DNA of 11,009 nt. Source: Spirochaetaceae bacterium (lineage in GTDB: Bacteria > Spirochaetota > Spirochaetia > Treponematales > Breznakiellaceae). Both the position numbers and the translations under genes were made by a program. Positions 1 through 6,124 of the stretch are shown here, piece by piece (position 1 is the stretch's first letter; each line of letters opens with the position of its first letter). The DNA lies in contig JAIRMP010000192.1 in assembly GCA_031258615.1 (NCBI GenBank), positions 1 through 11,009 of the forward strand. The letters run 5' to 3'. The notes beneath the pieces were generated by a model. That model searched no databases. It saw only the letters and a program-made list of their open reading frames with translations, and had not been told where the DNA came from.

Positions 1-764
1 TTTCCCACCAACGCGATATGCTTTCCACCGCAAATTCGCTTGTATCGTGACTTAGTCCGACGTTTACAAAGCCCGTATTATTGTTGAGGTTGTAGACGCC
101 ATAGGGGGAGATTTTACCGAGTTCTTCAAGCGGAAAATCTCAGGTCAAGAACAGGGCGGGGGTCTTTTTTACGGCGATATTCCTTCCCGCTGTTCTTGAA
201 GTTGCCGGTGTTCTCTTTCTTTTTCGTATCAACGGAAATGACCGGGTCACCCGCTTCGATGTATTGTGCGGCCGTGGTGTTTATATGCTCGAACTGTGCG
301 TTTCTGTCAGGATGAGGTTCTCCAACTTGCATCATCTTTTTGTTGGCTTGTTTGCTGTATCCCATTGAAGTTAGGAGTTTGTTTATTGTTTCATGGCTTA
401 CCTGCATATTCTTCGCCTTTAATTCAGCCTCAATCTTTCGCAGGCTTTCTGTGGTGTACGACAGCACACGCTCCGGGTTTCCATAGGTTGAACCGTCTAT
501 CAATGTGCGGATTTCATCTTCAAGGTCAGGATGTTTTTCTTCAACGTATTTTGGACCGCCGCCGCTCTTGCGCACGTTCCCTTCGTATGTTACTCCGTTT
601 TTTAGTTCGTTTATTCCACGCTTAACGGTATTACGAGAAAATCCTGTAATCCGTATCACTTCCGCTGTTCCTCCTCGCCCGTACGAAAGGGCTTCACTTG
701 CCAAGAATAATCGTTTTTGCATCTCATTCAACTGTGGTAACATCATTTTGATCCGCTCTTCCAT
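1..764 (-). pseudogene. ISAzo13-type transposase, 5' part, frameshifted and cut by the window edge
   Basis: This is a DDE transposase of the ISAzo13 type, recognised from remembered family motifs. The N-terminal part (residues 20-60) has the LASEALSYGRGG and TGFSRNTVKRGI pattern of a helix-turn-helix. It is followed by GGGPKYVEEKHPDL, then VSHETINKLLTSMGYSKQANKK, and the first catalytic Asp in VISVDTKKKE (D179). The first frame runs to a stop at 126, ending in residues unlike the family. From about 139 down to 1 the other frame continues the transposase (DFPLEELGKISPYGVY, then VGLSHDTSEFAVES with the likely second catalytic Asp). One extra base at about 140-143 therefore breaks the gene. The start at 764 is the first ATG, preceded by a G-rich stretch. 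The remainder lies outside the window. The frameshift is not in a homopolymer, so decay is more likely than a sequencing slip. Confidence 0.85.
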
Positions 765-765
765 A

Positions 766-797
766 CATCTTTACCCCCTGCTGGATCGGTAAAGATG
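766..797 (-). promoter_or_regulatory. Hairpin directly upstream of the ISAzo13 transposase start
   Basis: A perfect 10-bp inverted repeat (catctttacc at 766-775, ggtaaagatg at 788-797) with a 12-nt spacer ends just before the transposase ATG. In RNA from the minus strand it would place the G-rich stretch before the start codon in its loop and 3' arm. Hairpins at this position in other IS elements stop read-through transcripts from being translated into transposase; that role is an inference here. It may also mark or lie near the IS end. Confidence 0.5.
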
Positions 798-816
798 GTA
801 TAACACATTATACCAT
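795..816 (-). terminator. Short AT-rich stem over the lipoprotein stop codon
   Basis: An 8-bp perfect stem (atggtata at 795-802, tataccat at 809-816) with a 6-nt loop overlaps the TAA at 808-810 and shares three bases with the neighbouring hairpin. It has no U run, so terminator activity is doubtful. It could equally be an IS-end junction. Confidence 0.25.
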
Positions 817-1368
817 AATCGTCAAGTTATTATTTGACAGTTCCCAGTCTATGTCCAGAGGCGCATCGGGTGACAGCACAACCTGGCTTTTAATCGGCAG
901 GATAAAGGTTCTTTCCGTCTCGGTGGTTCCCGTCAGGTTAATGGTAATCTGTAGGCCATCTCGTACTGTTACCGTCGCCTCGCCATACCTGGATTTATCC
1001 GGCGTAGATGCGGCCCTCACGTTAAAGCTAAGAGCCGTCTCGCCTGCGCCCACCGTCAACAGGCCGTCTGTTGAAATACCGGTATTGGTACCCCCCCCCC
1101 CCCCCCCCGGCTATGCTCCATGTTACAGCTTGTGACGGGCTGTTTGTCCCCTGTACAGTGGCGCTGAACTGAAAGCTGCCACCCTTCGCTACCGTCTGAG
1201 AGGACGGGCTTACCGTTACGCCGGTAACCACGCTGATCCAGTCTTTGTCATTACTGTCGATCAGTAGCTCTTCCACAGATTCGTCTTCTTCGCAGCCGGA
1301 AAAAACGCTTATAGCCGCCAAAACCAGCCACAATAGCCCCTTTTTTTCAAAACCTTAAAAAAATTCAT
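808..1368 (-). CDS. Small lipoprotein with bacterial Ig-like (BIG_2) domain, off-frame at two homopolymers (phase-variable or broken)
   Basis: The start is the ATG at 1368, chosen because GAGGA sits 5 nt upstream. As written the frame ends after 19 codons. One added base in the A7G4 tract (1337-1347) gives MNFFKVLKK followed by a hydrophobic stretch GLLWLVLAAISVFSGC: a classic lipoprotein signal with the lipidated Cys in FSGC. The mature part has an acidic linker (EEDESVEELL), then one BIG_2-like domain: VTGVTVSPSSQTVAKGGSFQFSA, VTWSIAGG, GISTDGLLTVGAGETA and a closing ATVTV strand. The middle of this domain is split by a G18 tract (1091-1108 on the plus strand). With 17 G the frame runs on as GTNTGISTDGLL to the TAA at 808, giving about 186 residues. 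The A7G4 and G18 errors are opposite in sign, so the ATG and the C-terminal half share a frame. Surface exposure is an inference. A decayed gene or a homopolymer sequencing error are the alternatives to phase variation. Confidence 0.7.
1091..1108. repeat. C18 (G18 on coding strand) homopolymer in the lipoprotein gene
   Basis: Eighteen consecutive C on the plus strand, read as a glycine run on the minus strand within the Ig-like domain. G/C tracts of this type are known contingency loci in Treponema and other bacteria. Length 17 (or 14, 20) joins the two halves of the domain; 18 does not. Confidence 0.9.
1337..1347 (-). repeat. A7G4 tract inside the lipoprotein signal peptide
   Basis: On the coding strand seven A are followed by four G, right after the positively charged MNFFKVLKK segment. 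One more base here (A8G4 or A7G5) connects the start codon to the lipobox frame. As written, the frame reaches TAA 19 codons after the ATG. Confidence 0.7.
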
Positions 1369-1416
1369 AAGATTCCTCAAAAAATTGATTATCCCGCGAA
1401 GTGGTGATTCGGTCTC

Positions 1417-1462
1417 TGTAATCCCGGAAAACCGTATGCTTTGCGCGAGTGTCAGGATTACA
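1417..1462 (-). other. Possible stem in the lipoprotein 5' leader
   Basis: A perfect 8-bp inverted repeat (tgtaatcc at 1417-1424, ggattaca at 1455-1462) with a 30-nt loop lies in the leader predicted between the lipoprotein promoter and its ATG. The large loop makes it a weak structure. Confidence 0.25.
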
Positions 1463-1494
1463 GCTATGTTCCCAGCCATAACTCTTATTATCAC

Positions 1495-1523
1495 AGTATA
1501 ATCAATATTGGAATTTTTAGCAA
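1495..1523 (-). promoter_or_regulatory. Predicted promoter of the lipoprotein gene
   Basis: On the minus strand TTGCTA (1518-1523) and TATACT (1495-1500) are separated by exactly 17 nt. This would give a start near 1488 and a leader of about 120 nt before the ATG at 1368. It is divergent from, and close to, the ispF promoter. Confidence 0.45.
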
Positions 1524-1550
1524 AATTCATGTCATGTCAACAGCGAACAG

Positions 1551-1580
1551 TTGATACTTAGTACGGAACGCCGGTATAAT
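1551..1580 (+). promoter_or_regulatory. ispF promoter placed for a leaderless transcript
   Basis: TTGATA (1551-1556) and a consensus TATAAT (1575-1580) are 18 nt apart. The expected transcription start, about 7 nt past the -10 box, falls at 1587, which is the A of the ispF ATG. No ribosome binding site fits in the 6 nt between the -10 box and the ATG. Confidence 0.6.
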
Positions 1581-1586
1581 CGTTGT

Positions 1587-2090
1587 ATGATCAATACAAG
1601 CAAATACAGCATAGGGCTTGGGCGGGATATACACGCGCTTGTGCCTGGCAGACGCTTCATGCTGGGCGGCGTCCAGCTTGAAGCGGATTTTGGGGAGGAC
1701 GGGCACTCGGACGGCGACGTACTGTGCCACGCGGTACTGGATGCGGTGATGGGCGCGGTCGGGATTGGAGACATAGGCGAACTATTTCCCCCCGACGACC
1801 CGTCAAGCAAAGACGAGAGCTCCCTTGAAATGCTAAAACTCTGCGTTTACACCACGCTTAAACTGTCCCCCTGGCGCATAGCGAACATCGATTCGGTAGT
1901 AAGCTGCGCGGCGCCCTCCATACTGCCCTACCGCAAGGCGATACAGAAGTCCCTGGCGGAGGCGCTCGGCATCCAGGAAACAAAAATATTCGTCAAAGGC
2001 AAGAGCGGGAACGGGATAGGCGATGTGGGGCAGGGCAAGGCGGTCGAAGCCATCGCCGTCTGCCTGATGGAGCGCGGCGGTTCTTGGTGA
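1587..2090 (+). CDS. ispF: 2-C-methyl-D-erythritol 2,4-cyclodiphosphate synthase
   Basis: IspF converts CDP-methylerythritol 2-phosphate to the cyclic diphosphate and CMP in the cytosolic MEP isoprenoid pathway; the family works as a trimer with Zn. The protein is 167 residues from the ATG at 1587 (family about 157-160). Zn ligands are visible as RDIH (D14, H16) and H48, with the GHSDGD motif at 39-44 and the GDIGELFPPDDP loop at 61-72. The Mg/nucleotide segment is unusual: where E. coli has TTTEKLGFTGRGEG, this protein reads KSGNGIGDVGQGK, so the usual Thr and Glu are absent. A TTG at 1551 could extend the frame by 12 codons, but the extra residues overlie the promoter and have no family counterpart. 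nth follows with overlapping start and stop codons, so the two are probably co-transcribed. Confidence 0.93.
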   Translation: MINTSKYSIGLGRDIHALVPGRRFMLGGVQLEADFGEDGHSDGDVLCHAVLDAVMGAVGIGDIGELFPPDDPSSKDESSLEMLKLCVYTTLKLSPWRIANIDSVVSCAAPSILPYRKAIQKSLAEALGIQETKIFVKGKSGNGIGDVGQGKAVEAIAVCLMERGGSW

Positions 2091-2779
2091 AGACGGATAC
2101 CGACTGGGAAGGCGTAGTAAGCGCGCTGGAGGGGTGGCGGGATACCCTTCCCAGGGAGGCCGACAACACCCCGTCCGTCAGCACGGTAGCGGAGCGTTAC
2201 CGCAAAGACGCCTGGGCAGTGCTGCTTTCCACAATACTGAGCCTGCGGACCAAGGATAAGGTAACGCTTGCCTCGAGCAGGGCGTTGCTTGAAAGGGCGC
2301 CCACGCCGGAGGATTTCCGGAAGCTGAGCACTGAAGAGGCAGAGCGCCTCGTGTTTCCGGCCGGTTTTTACCGCACAAAGGTAGCGAATCTACAAAAGAT
2401 TTCCCGGATAATAATAGACAAGTATGGCGGCGAGGTTCCCGCCGATATGGAAGCGCTTTTGGCCATGCCCGGGGTGGGCAGGAAGACGGCGAATCTTGTC
2501 CTGATAGAAGCCTTTGACATGGACGGAATCTGCGTTGACACCCATGTACACCGCATCTGCAACCGGGCTGGCTGGCTGGAATCATCAAAGCCGGACGAAA
2601 CGGAAGCGATCCTGCGGGAAATACTGCCGCTAAAGTTTTGGAAGCGCATAAACGCGTTGCTTGTACTGTACGGCCAGCAGGTCTGCCGTCCGGTAGGCCC
2701 CCGCCGCCAGTCCTGCGTTATCGCAAAGCACTGCAAGCAGGCGGAACATTGCCGGCCCGGTTATACAAGCAGTTTGTGA
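2087..2779 (+). CDS. nth: Endonuclease III (base excision repair DNA glycosylase/AP lyase)
   Basis: This enzyme excises oxidised pyrimidines and cleaves the abasic site. From the GTG at 2087 it is 230 residues, slightly longer than the 211 of E. coli. The helix-hairpin-helix is LLAMPGVGRKTANLVL (124-139) with catalytic Lys K133; the catalytic Asp is D151 in CVDTHVHR. The C-terminal iron-sulfur loop is altered. The family has C-x6-C-x2-C-x5-C; here C200, C210 and C216 are in register but the second position is Arg (R207, codon CGC), and an extra Cys, C222, lies six residues after the last. The GTG overlaps the ispF stop as GTGA, which suggests translational coupling; a TTG one codon earlier is possible. 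The 3' end overlaps the convergent peptidase gene by 19 bp. Confidence 0.93.
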   Translation: MKTDTDWEGVVSALEGWRDTLPREADNTPSVSTVAERYRKDAWAVLLSTILSLRTKDKVTLASSRALLERAPTPEDFRKLSTEEAERLVFPAGFYRTKVANLQKISRIIIDKYGGEVPADMEALLAMPGVGRKTANLVLIEAFDMDGICVDTHVHRICNRAGWLESSKPDETEAILREILPLKFWKRINALLVLYGQQVCRPVGPRRQSCVIAKHCKQAEHCRPGYTSSL

Positions 2780-5700
2780 ACCCCGGTCTTGAATTTTCCG
2801 GCGGCCAGGGCAGCGCCTGAGTCTCCGGCAAGTATGACACGGGGAGAATCTTTGTTAATCGCGCTGTAAATACGCTCCGCCGCGTCCGCGACATCGACCG
2901 CTCTTGTGGCAATTATATTTTTCAAGTTTGCTTCCCGGTGTTCATCACTTATGTTGTACAGAAAACGCATAAAATCCTTGAAGCCCTTAACGGGATTTGC
3001 CACAGGCTGTTTTTCTTTTGCGTACGTGCCTATGATTATTTTTTCGAGCATATCTCCTGAGATTTTTGTTTTTTGCGCGGCCTTGAGTATTTTGGAAAAT
3101 TCCCCAAGCGATTCGTGGGGCTGCGGGTCGCGGTAAGTGGAAAATGTAAAAGTATGTTCGATGCTGTTTGTGGACGCGGTGGCGCCGTAGGCGCCGCCCT
3201 TCATCCGCAGCGCCGTCCAGAGCGCGCCTGTCGAAAGATAATGCGCCAGAACTGTTTCGGCGGACGCTTCCTTTGTGCCAATGCCGGAACCATTAAGCGA
3301 GAGCACGGCAAAACCTATTTGCAGCGCGGGTGATGAAAAGATCTCAGGCGCGCCCTTCTCGGCGCCGCTTAATATATTTTGTGATGATACAACTTTGTCA
3401 AAAAAGGCGCTTTCATAACAAAGTTCATTGCGGCGGCGCGGCGGCGCGAAGGATGAAAATGTTTTTTCAATAATTGACGGCGCGCTTTCGTTTTCGCCCG
3501 TTATATTTATGAACAGACCCGCTTCGGAAACAAGTTTATCACGTATTCTCGCGAGGCTGCGGCCCAGTTCCGCCGTGTCGTATTCCGCTATTCTGTGTAC
3601 AAATTCCAGCGCCGTAAAACCGGCCCACAATTCGACAATGCCGGAGGCGCGCGTGGCGGAGCGGTTTCCGCGAAGGCACGCGAACATACTGCCCGCGTTT
3701 GAAAGGTTTGCGTCAAACTCGTTTCTCATTTCAAGCACAAGATCGCGCAGACGGCGAAGATCGGAAAAATCGGCGCTTGTAATAACTTTTTTTACAAGCT
3801 CAAGAGCCGTCTCCGTCTTGTGATCGAAGGTTTTAACGCGGAATATAAGCCAGTCCCGCCCGGCAATATCAAGAGTGCCGGACGGTGTTCTTATCATTTC
3901 GTTCGTGCCGCGCGGTATGGAACTTGTACGCAGCGCGGAAAAAAAGTCTCCGGTGTTTCGCGCAAGCAGGCTTGAAATTTCGGCATAATTCATGCCGGAA
4001 ACCCCCAGCCCCGTTACGCAGTGCGAAAAGAGCGGAATCCAAAGATAATCTTCCGCTCTGAGTATATCGAGCGGAAACGCCAAATCGCAGTACGTTATGC
4101 CGTTAGTAAAAACCGCATGGTTAAGGACAGGTATTCCGCCCGCATCGATCAGATCGCGCGGAACCCTTTCAATATCGCGGGACAGATCGCTTACGCTTAA
4201 ATGCGGAATTGTTTTTAACGCATCAGCAGAATCGGGAACGTTCTGCAATTTTAGGAGTTTTTTATTCTTTTGCTTAATATCTTTTTTTTCCGGTGCCGTT
4301 AAGGATTTTTCTTTTTGCGCCAGCTTTTCATTCAAGGCGTTTTCTTTTTTTGATAAAAAATCTTTTTTTGGCCGCAGTATTACAAGAGCGCGGTGCTGGT
4401 TATCCAAAAATATTTTTTGGATCAGTTTTTCAAAAAAGCGATCATCGTTTTCTATTGATTCTTTTAATTTTTCGAATTTGGGCACAAACAGCAGCGTTTC
4501 CCACGGAGACGCGCCGTGAATCCAGCCGCGCAGCGAACGCCGCAGCCATACCAGCGAGCGCGGGCCGTGCGTACGCTTTATCTCGCGGTTTGAAAATTCA
4601 AGCGAAAGCATCGCGGATTCAATTTCTTCTTTTGGAATACCCCCGGTTACAAGACGCTTGAGTTGTTCCATTATCAGCCCTTCAATCTCAGCCGCTTTTT
4701 TTTCAATGTCACCGTCCGCAGCCGCAACGCCGCGCAGACCTGCCGTAAATACCGGCTGTTTAATTTCATTTTCCAAACCGCAAACGGGAACCAGGTCCTC
4801 CCCAAGGCCCGATTCGATAAGCGCCCGTCCGAGCGGAGCGCCGTCGTGCCCCAACAGAATTTCCGCCAGGGCGGACAACGGGAGCGCATCCTCCTGTGTG
4901 TCCGGAAAATCACAGAGCCATGACATGAACACACTCGCCTTTTCGTCCGCTCCTGCCGGAACGTCCGCCGTGTACTTCTTTGGCGCGTCCCAGCCCTTTG
5001 CGCTGTTTACAGCGGGGATCACAAAATTGTCAGGTTCAACATTCTTAAGAAATTTTTCGTTCAAAAATGAAAGTTGTTTTTCTGTCGGAATATTTCCGGC
5101 AAGAAATATACGGCAGTTTTCCGGACTGTAACGCTCGGCATGAAAACGCTTAAACGCTTCGTAAGTTAAATCCGGTATACAGTCCGGGTCGCCGCCTGAA
5201 TCGAGTGAATATATGGTATCCGGCAGCACGGAACGAAGCGACCAATCTGCCGCATACTGGTCTATGCTGGAATACGCCCCCTTCATCTCGCTGTACACAA
5301 CGCCGGATATTACCAGCTTACCGTCTGAATATTCAATGTGGTGACCCTCCTGCATGAATGTCCATTCATCAAGATTCGGGCGGAACACCGCGTCTCCGTA
5401 AACGGACATCAAATTGAAATAATCTTTTTCGTTGATGGAACTTGCCGGATAAACAGTTTTGTCAGGAAATGTCCATGCGTTAAGGTATGTTTGCAGGCTG
5501 CCCTGCGCCAAAACAAGAAACGCGTCCTTTAGCGGATAATTTTTTGAACCGCATAAAACCGAATGTTCAATTATATGAGCGACACCGCTTGAGTCTGTTG
5601 GGGCCGTCGCAAATGCGTAAGCAAAAAGATTTTCATCATCATCATTATAAATATGGAATATTTCCGTTTTTGTTTTTTCATGCCGCGCATAAATGCCGTC

Positions 5701-5784
5701 AGCTTTAAATTCATCCAAGTAAACAATATCAAGAATCTTAAATCCGCTGTCAAGCGTCTGTCCCTTAAGCAACTTTGTTTTCAT
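2761..5784 (-). CDS. M16C (presequence-protease type) zinc metallopeptidase
   Basis: This is a single-chain, four-domain M16 peptidase of the PreP/M16C subgroup, 1007 residues, the usual size. The inverted zinc motif is HIIEH (H70, E73, H74) with the distal ligand E166 in GVVYSEMKGAYSS. The C-terminal half carries MKGGAYGATAS (from about 861) followed by FSTYRDP, the segment that completes the active-site chamber. The halves are joined by a Lys/Glu-rich linker at about 472-515, encoded by an A-rich stretch, which corresponds to the helical hairpin hinge of the family. There is no signal peptide, so a cytoplasmic role in degrading peptides of intermediate length is inferred. The ATG at 5784 has no clear Shine-Dalgarno. 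It follows ppdK on the same strand after a 340-bp gap and ends tail-to-tail inside nth. Confidence 0.92.
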   Translation of the reverse strand: MKTKLLKGQTLDSGFKILDIVYLDEFKADGIYARHEKTKTEIFHIYNDDDENLFAYAFATAPTDSSGVAHIIEHSVLCGSKNYPLKDAFLVLAQGSLQTYLNAWTFPDKTVYPASSINEKDYFNLMSVYGDAVFRPNLDEWTFMQEGHHIEYSDGKLVISGVVYSEMKGAYSSIDQYAADWSLRSVLPDTIYSLDSGGDPDCIPDLTYEAFKRFHAERYSPENCRIFLAGNIPTEKQLSFLNEKFLKNVEPDNFVIPAVNSAKGWDAPKKYTADVPAGADEKASVFMSWLCDFPDTQEDALPLSALAEILLGHDGAPLGRALIESGLGEDLVPVCGLENEIKQPVFTAGLRGVAAADGDIEKKAAEIEGLIMEQLKRLVTGGIPKEEIESAMLSLEFSNREIKRTHGPRSLVWLRRSLRGWIHGASPWETLLFVPKFEKLKESIENDDRFFEKLIQKIFLDNQHRALVILRPKKDFLSKKENALNEKLAQKEKSLTAPEKKDIKQKNKKLLKLQNVPDSADALKTIPHLSVSDLSRDIERVPRDLIDAGGIPVLNHAVFTNGITYCDLAFPLDILRAEDYLWIPLFSHCVTGLGVSGMNYAEISSLLARNTGDFFSALRTSSIPRGTNEMIRTPSGTLDIAGRDWLIFRVKTFDHKTETALELVKKVITSADFSDLRRLRDLVLEMRNEFDANLSNAGSMFACLRGNRSATRASGIVELWAGFTALEFVHRIAEYDTAELGRSLARIRDKLVSEAGLFINITGENESAPSIIEKTFSSFAPPRRRNELCYESAFFDKVVSSQNILSGAEKGAPEIFSSPALQIGFAVLSLNGSGIGTKEASAETVLAHYLSTGALWTALRMKGGAYGATASTNSIEHTFTFSTYRDPQPHESLGEFSKILKAAQKTKISGDMLEKIIIGTYAKEKQPVANPVKGFKDFMRFLYNISDEHREANLKNIIATRAVDVADAAERIYSAINKDSPRVILAGDSGAALAAGKFKTGVHKLLV

Positions 5785-5829
5785 CGTTAAATGCTATTCA
5801 TTTTAATTATGTTTGTCTATACTGATCGC

Positions 5830-5842
5830 TTGTGAGTCACAA
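5830..5842. promoter_or_regulatory. Perfect palindrome upstream of the peptidase gene
   Basis: ttgtgagtcacaa is a perfect 6-1-6 palindrome about 45 bp upstream of the peptidase start. It overlaps the weak predicted -35 box. It has the size of a repressor or activator site, but the regulator is unknown. Confidence 0.3.
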
Positions 5843-6030
5843 TAAAATAACATACGGGGAGTAAGTTCTGTCATATAGCCGCTGAAAATAAAACTGTATG
5901 TTAATTCATTGCGCTGGTCATGCCCTGCGTGTTTGCACACGGAATTTGCTTCGCAAAACTTCAGTCGACGAACAGTTATATGCGGCAACTAACGGAGTCC
6001 CCCGGACCCGGGTAACAAGAGCTAGCAGTG

Positions 6031-6069
6031 GGCAGCCGTCATTGCTCGTTTCTCGCAATGACGGCTGCC
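6031..6069. repeat. Hairpin of the dispersed GTCATTGCGAG type
   Basis: A perfect 15-bp stem (ggcagccgtcattgc at 6031-6045, gcaatgacggctgcc at 6055-6069) encloses a 9-nt loop. Read on the minus strand it contains gtcattgcgag, a motif I remember as the core of a palindromic repeat scattered in intergenic regions of many bacteria. There is no U run, so it is more likely a REP/MITE-like repeat, perhaps also an mRNA 3'-end stabiliser, than an intrinsic terminator. Confidence 0.65.
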
Positions 6070-6119
6070 GCACACCGGCAGCCTGCTGCGCTTGCAGGTT
6101 TTATACACTGAGCGCAGCA
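6063..6119 (-). terminator. Two further stems at the ppdK 3' end
   Basis: Reading from ppdK, the first stem is agcgcagca/tgctgcgct (6111-6119 with 6084-6092, 9 bp), starting 6 nt after the stop codon. The second is cggcagcc/ggctgccg (6076-6083 with 6063-6070, 8 bp, 5-nt loop). The arm at 6063-6069 is shared with the 15-bp hairpin at 6031-6069, so those two structures exclude each other. No U tract follows either stem. A transcript end or a barrier to 3' exonucleases is plausible but unproven. Confidence 0.4.
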
Positions 6120-6124
6120 AACTG

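Larger units (their letters stand above)
5785..6124. other. 340-bp intergenic region between ppdK and the M16C peptidase
   Basis: No convincing gene lies here. The part next to the peptidase is AT-rich and may hold its promoter; a TTGTGA and a TATAGA on the minus strand are present but only 15 nt apart. The middle carries small hairpins around 5926-5955. The ppdK side (6031-6119) holds three strong adjacent hairpins, listed separately. Confidence 0.6.

Noticed and set aside
266..792. Plus-strand frames opposite the ISAzo13 transposase
   Set aside because: They are antisense to clear transposase motifs in the minus-strand frame.
1309..1530. 73-codon minus-strand frame beginning MNFAKNSNIDYT
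   Set aside because: It overlies the predicted promoter and leader and only merges into the lipoprotein start; no SD at its first ATG.
4097..5131. Long plus-strand frames opposite the M16C peptidase
   Set aside because: They lie antisense to a gene with intact catalytic motifs, have no start signals and show no family resemblance.
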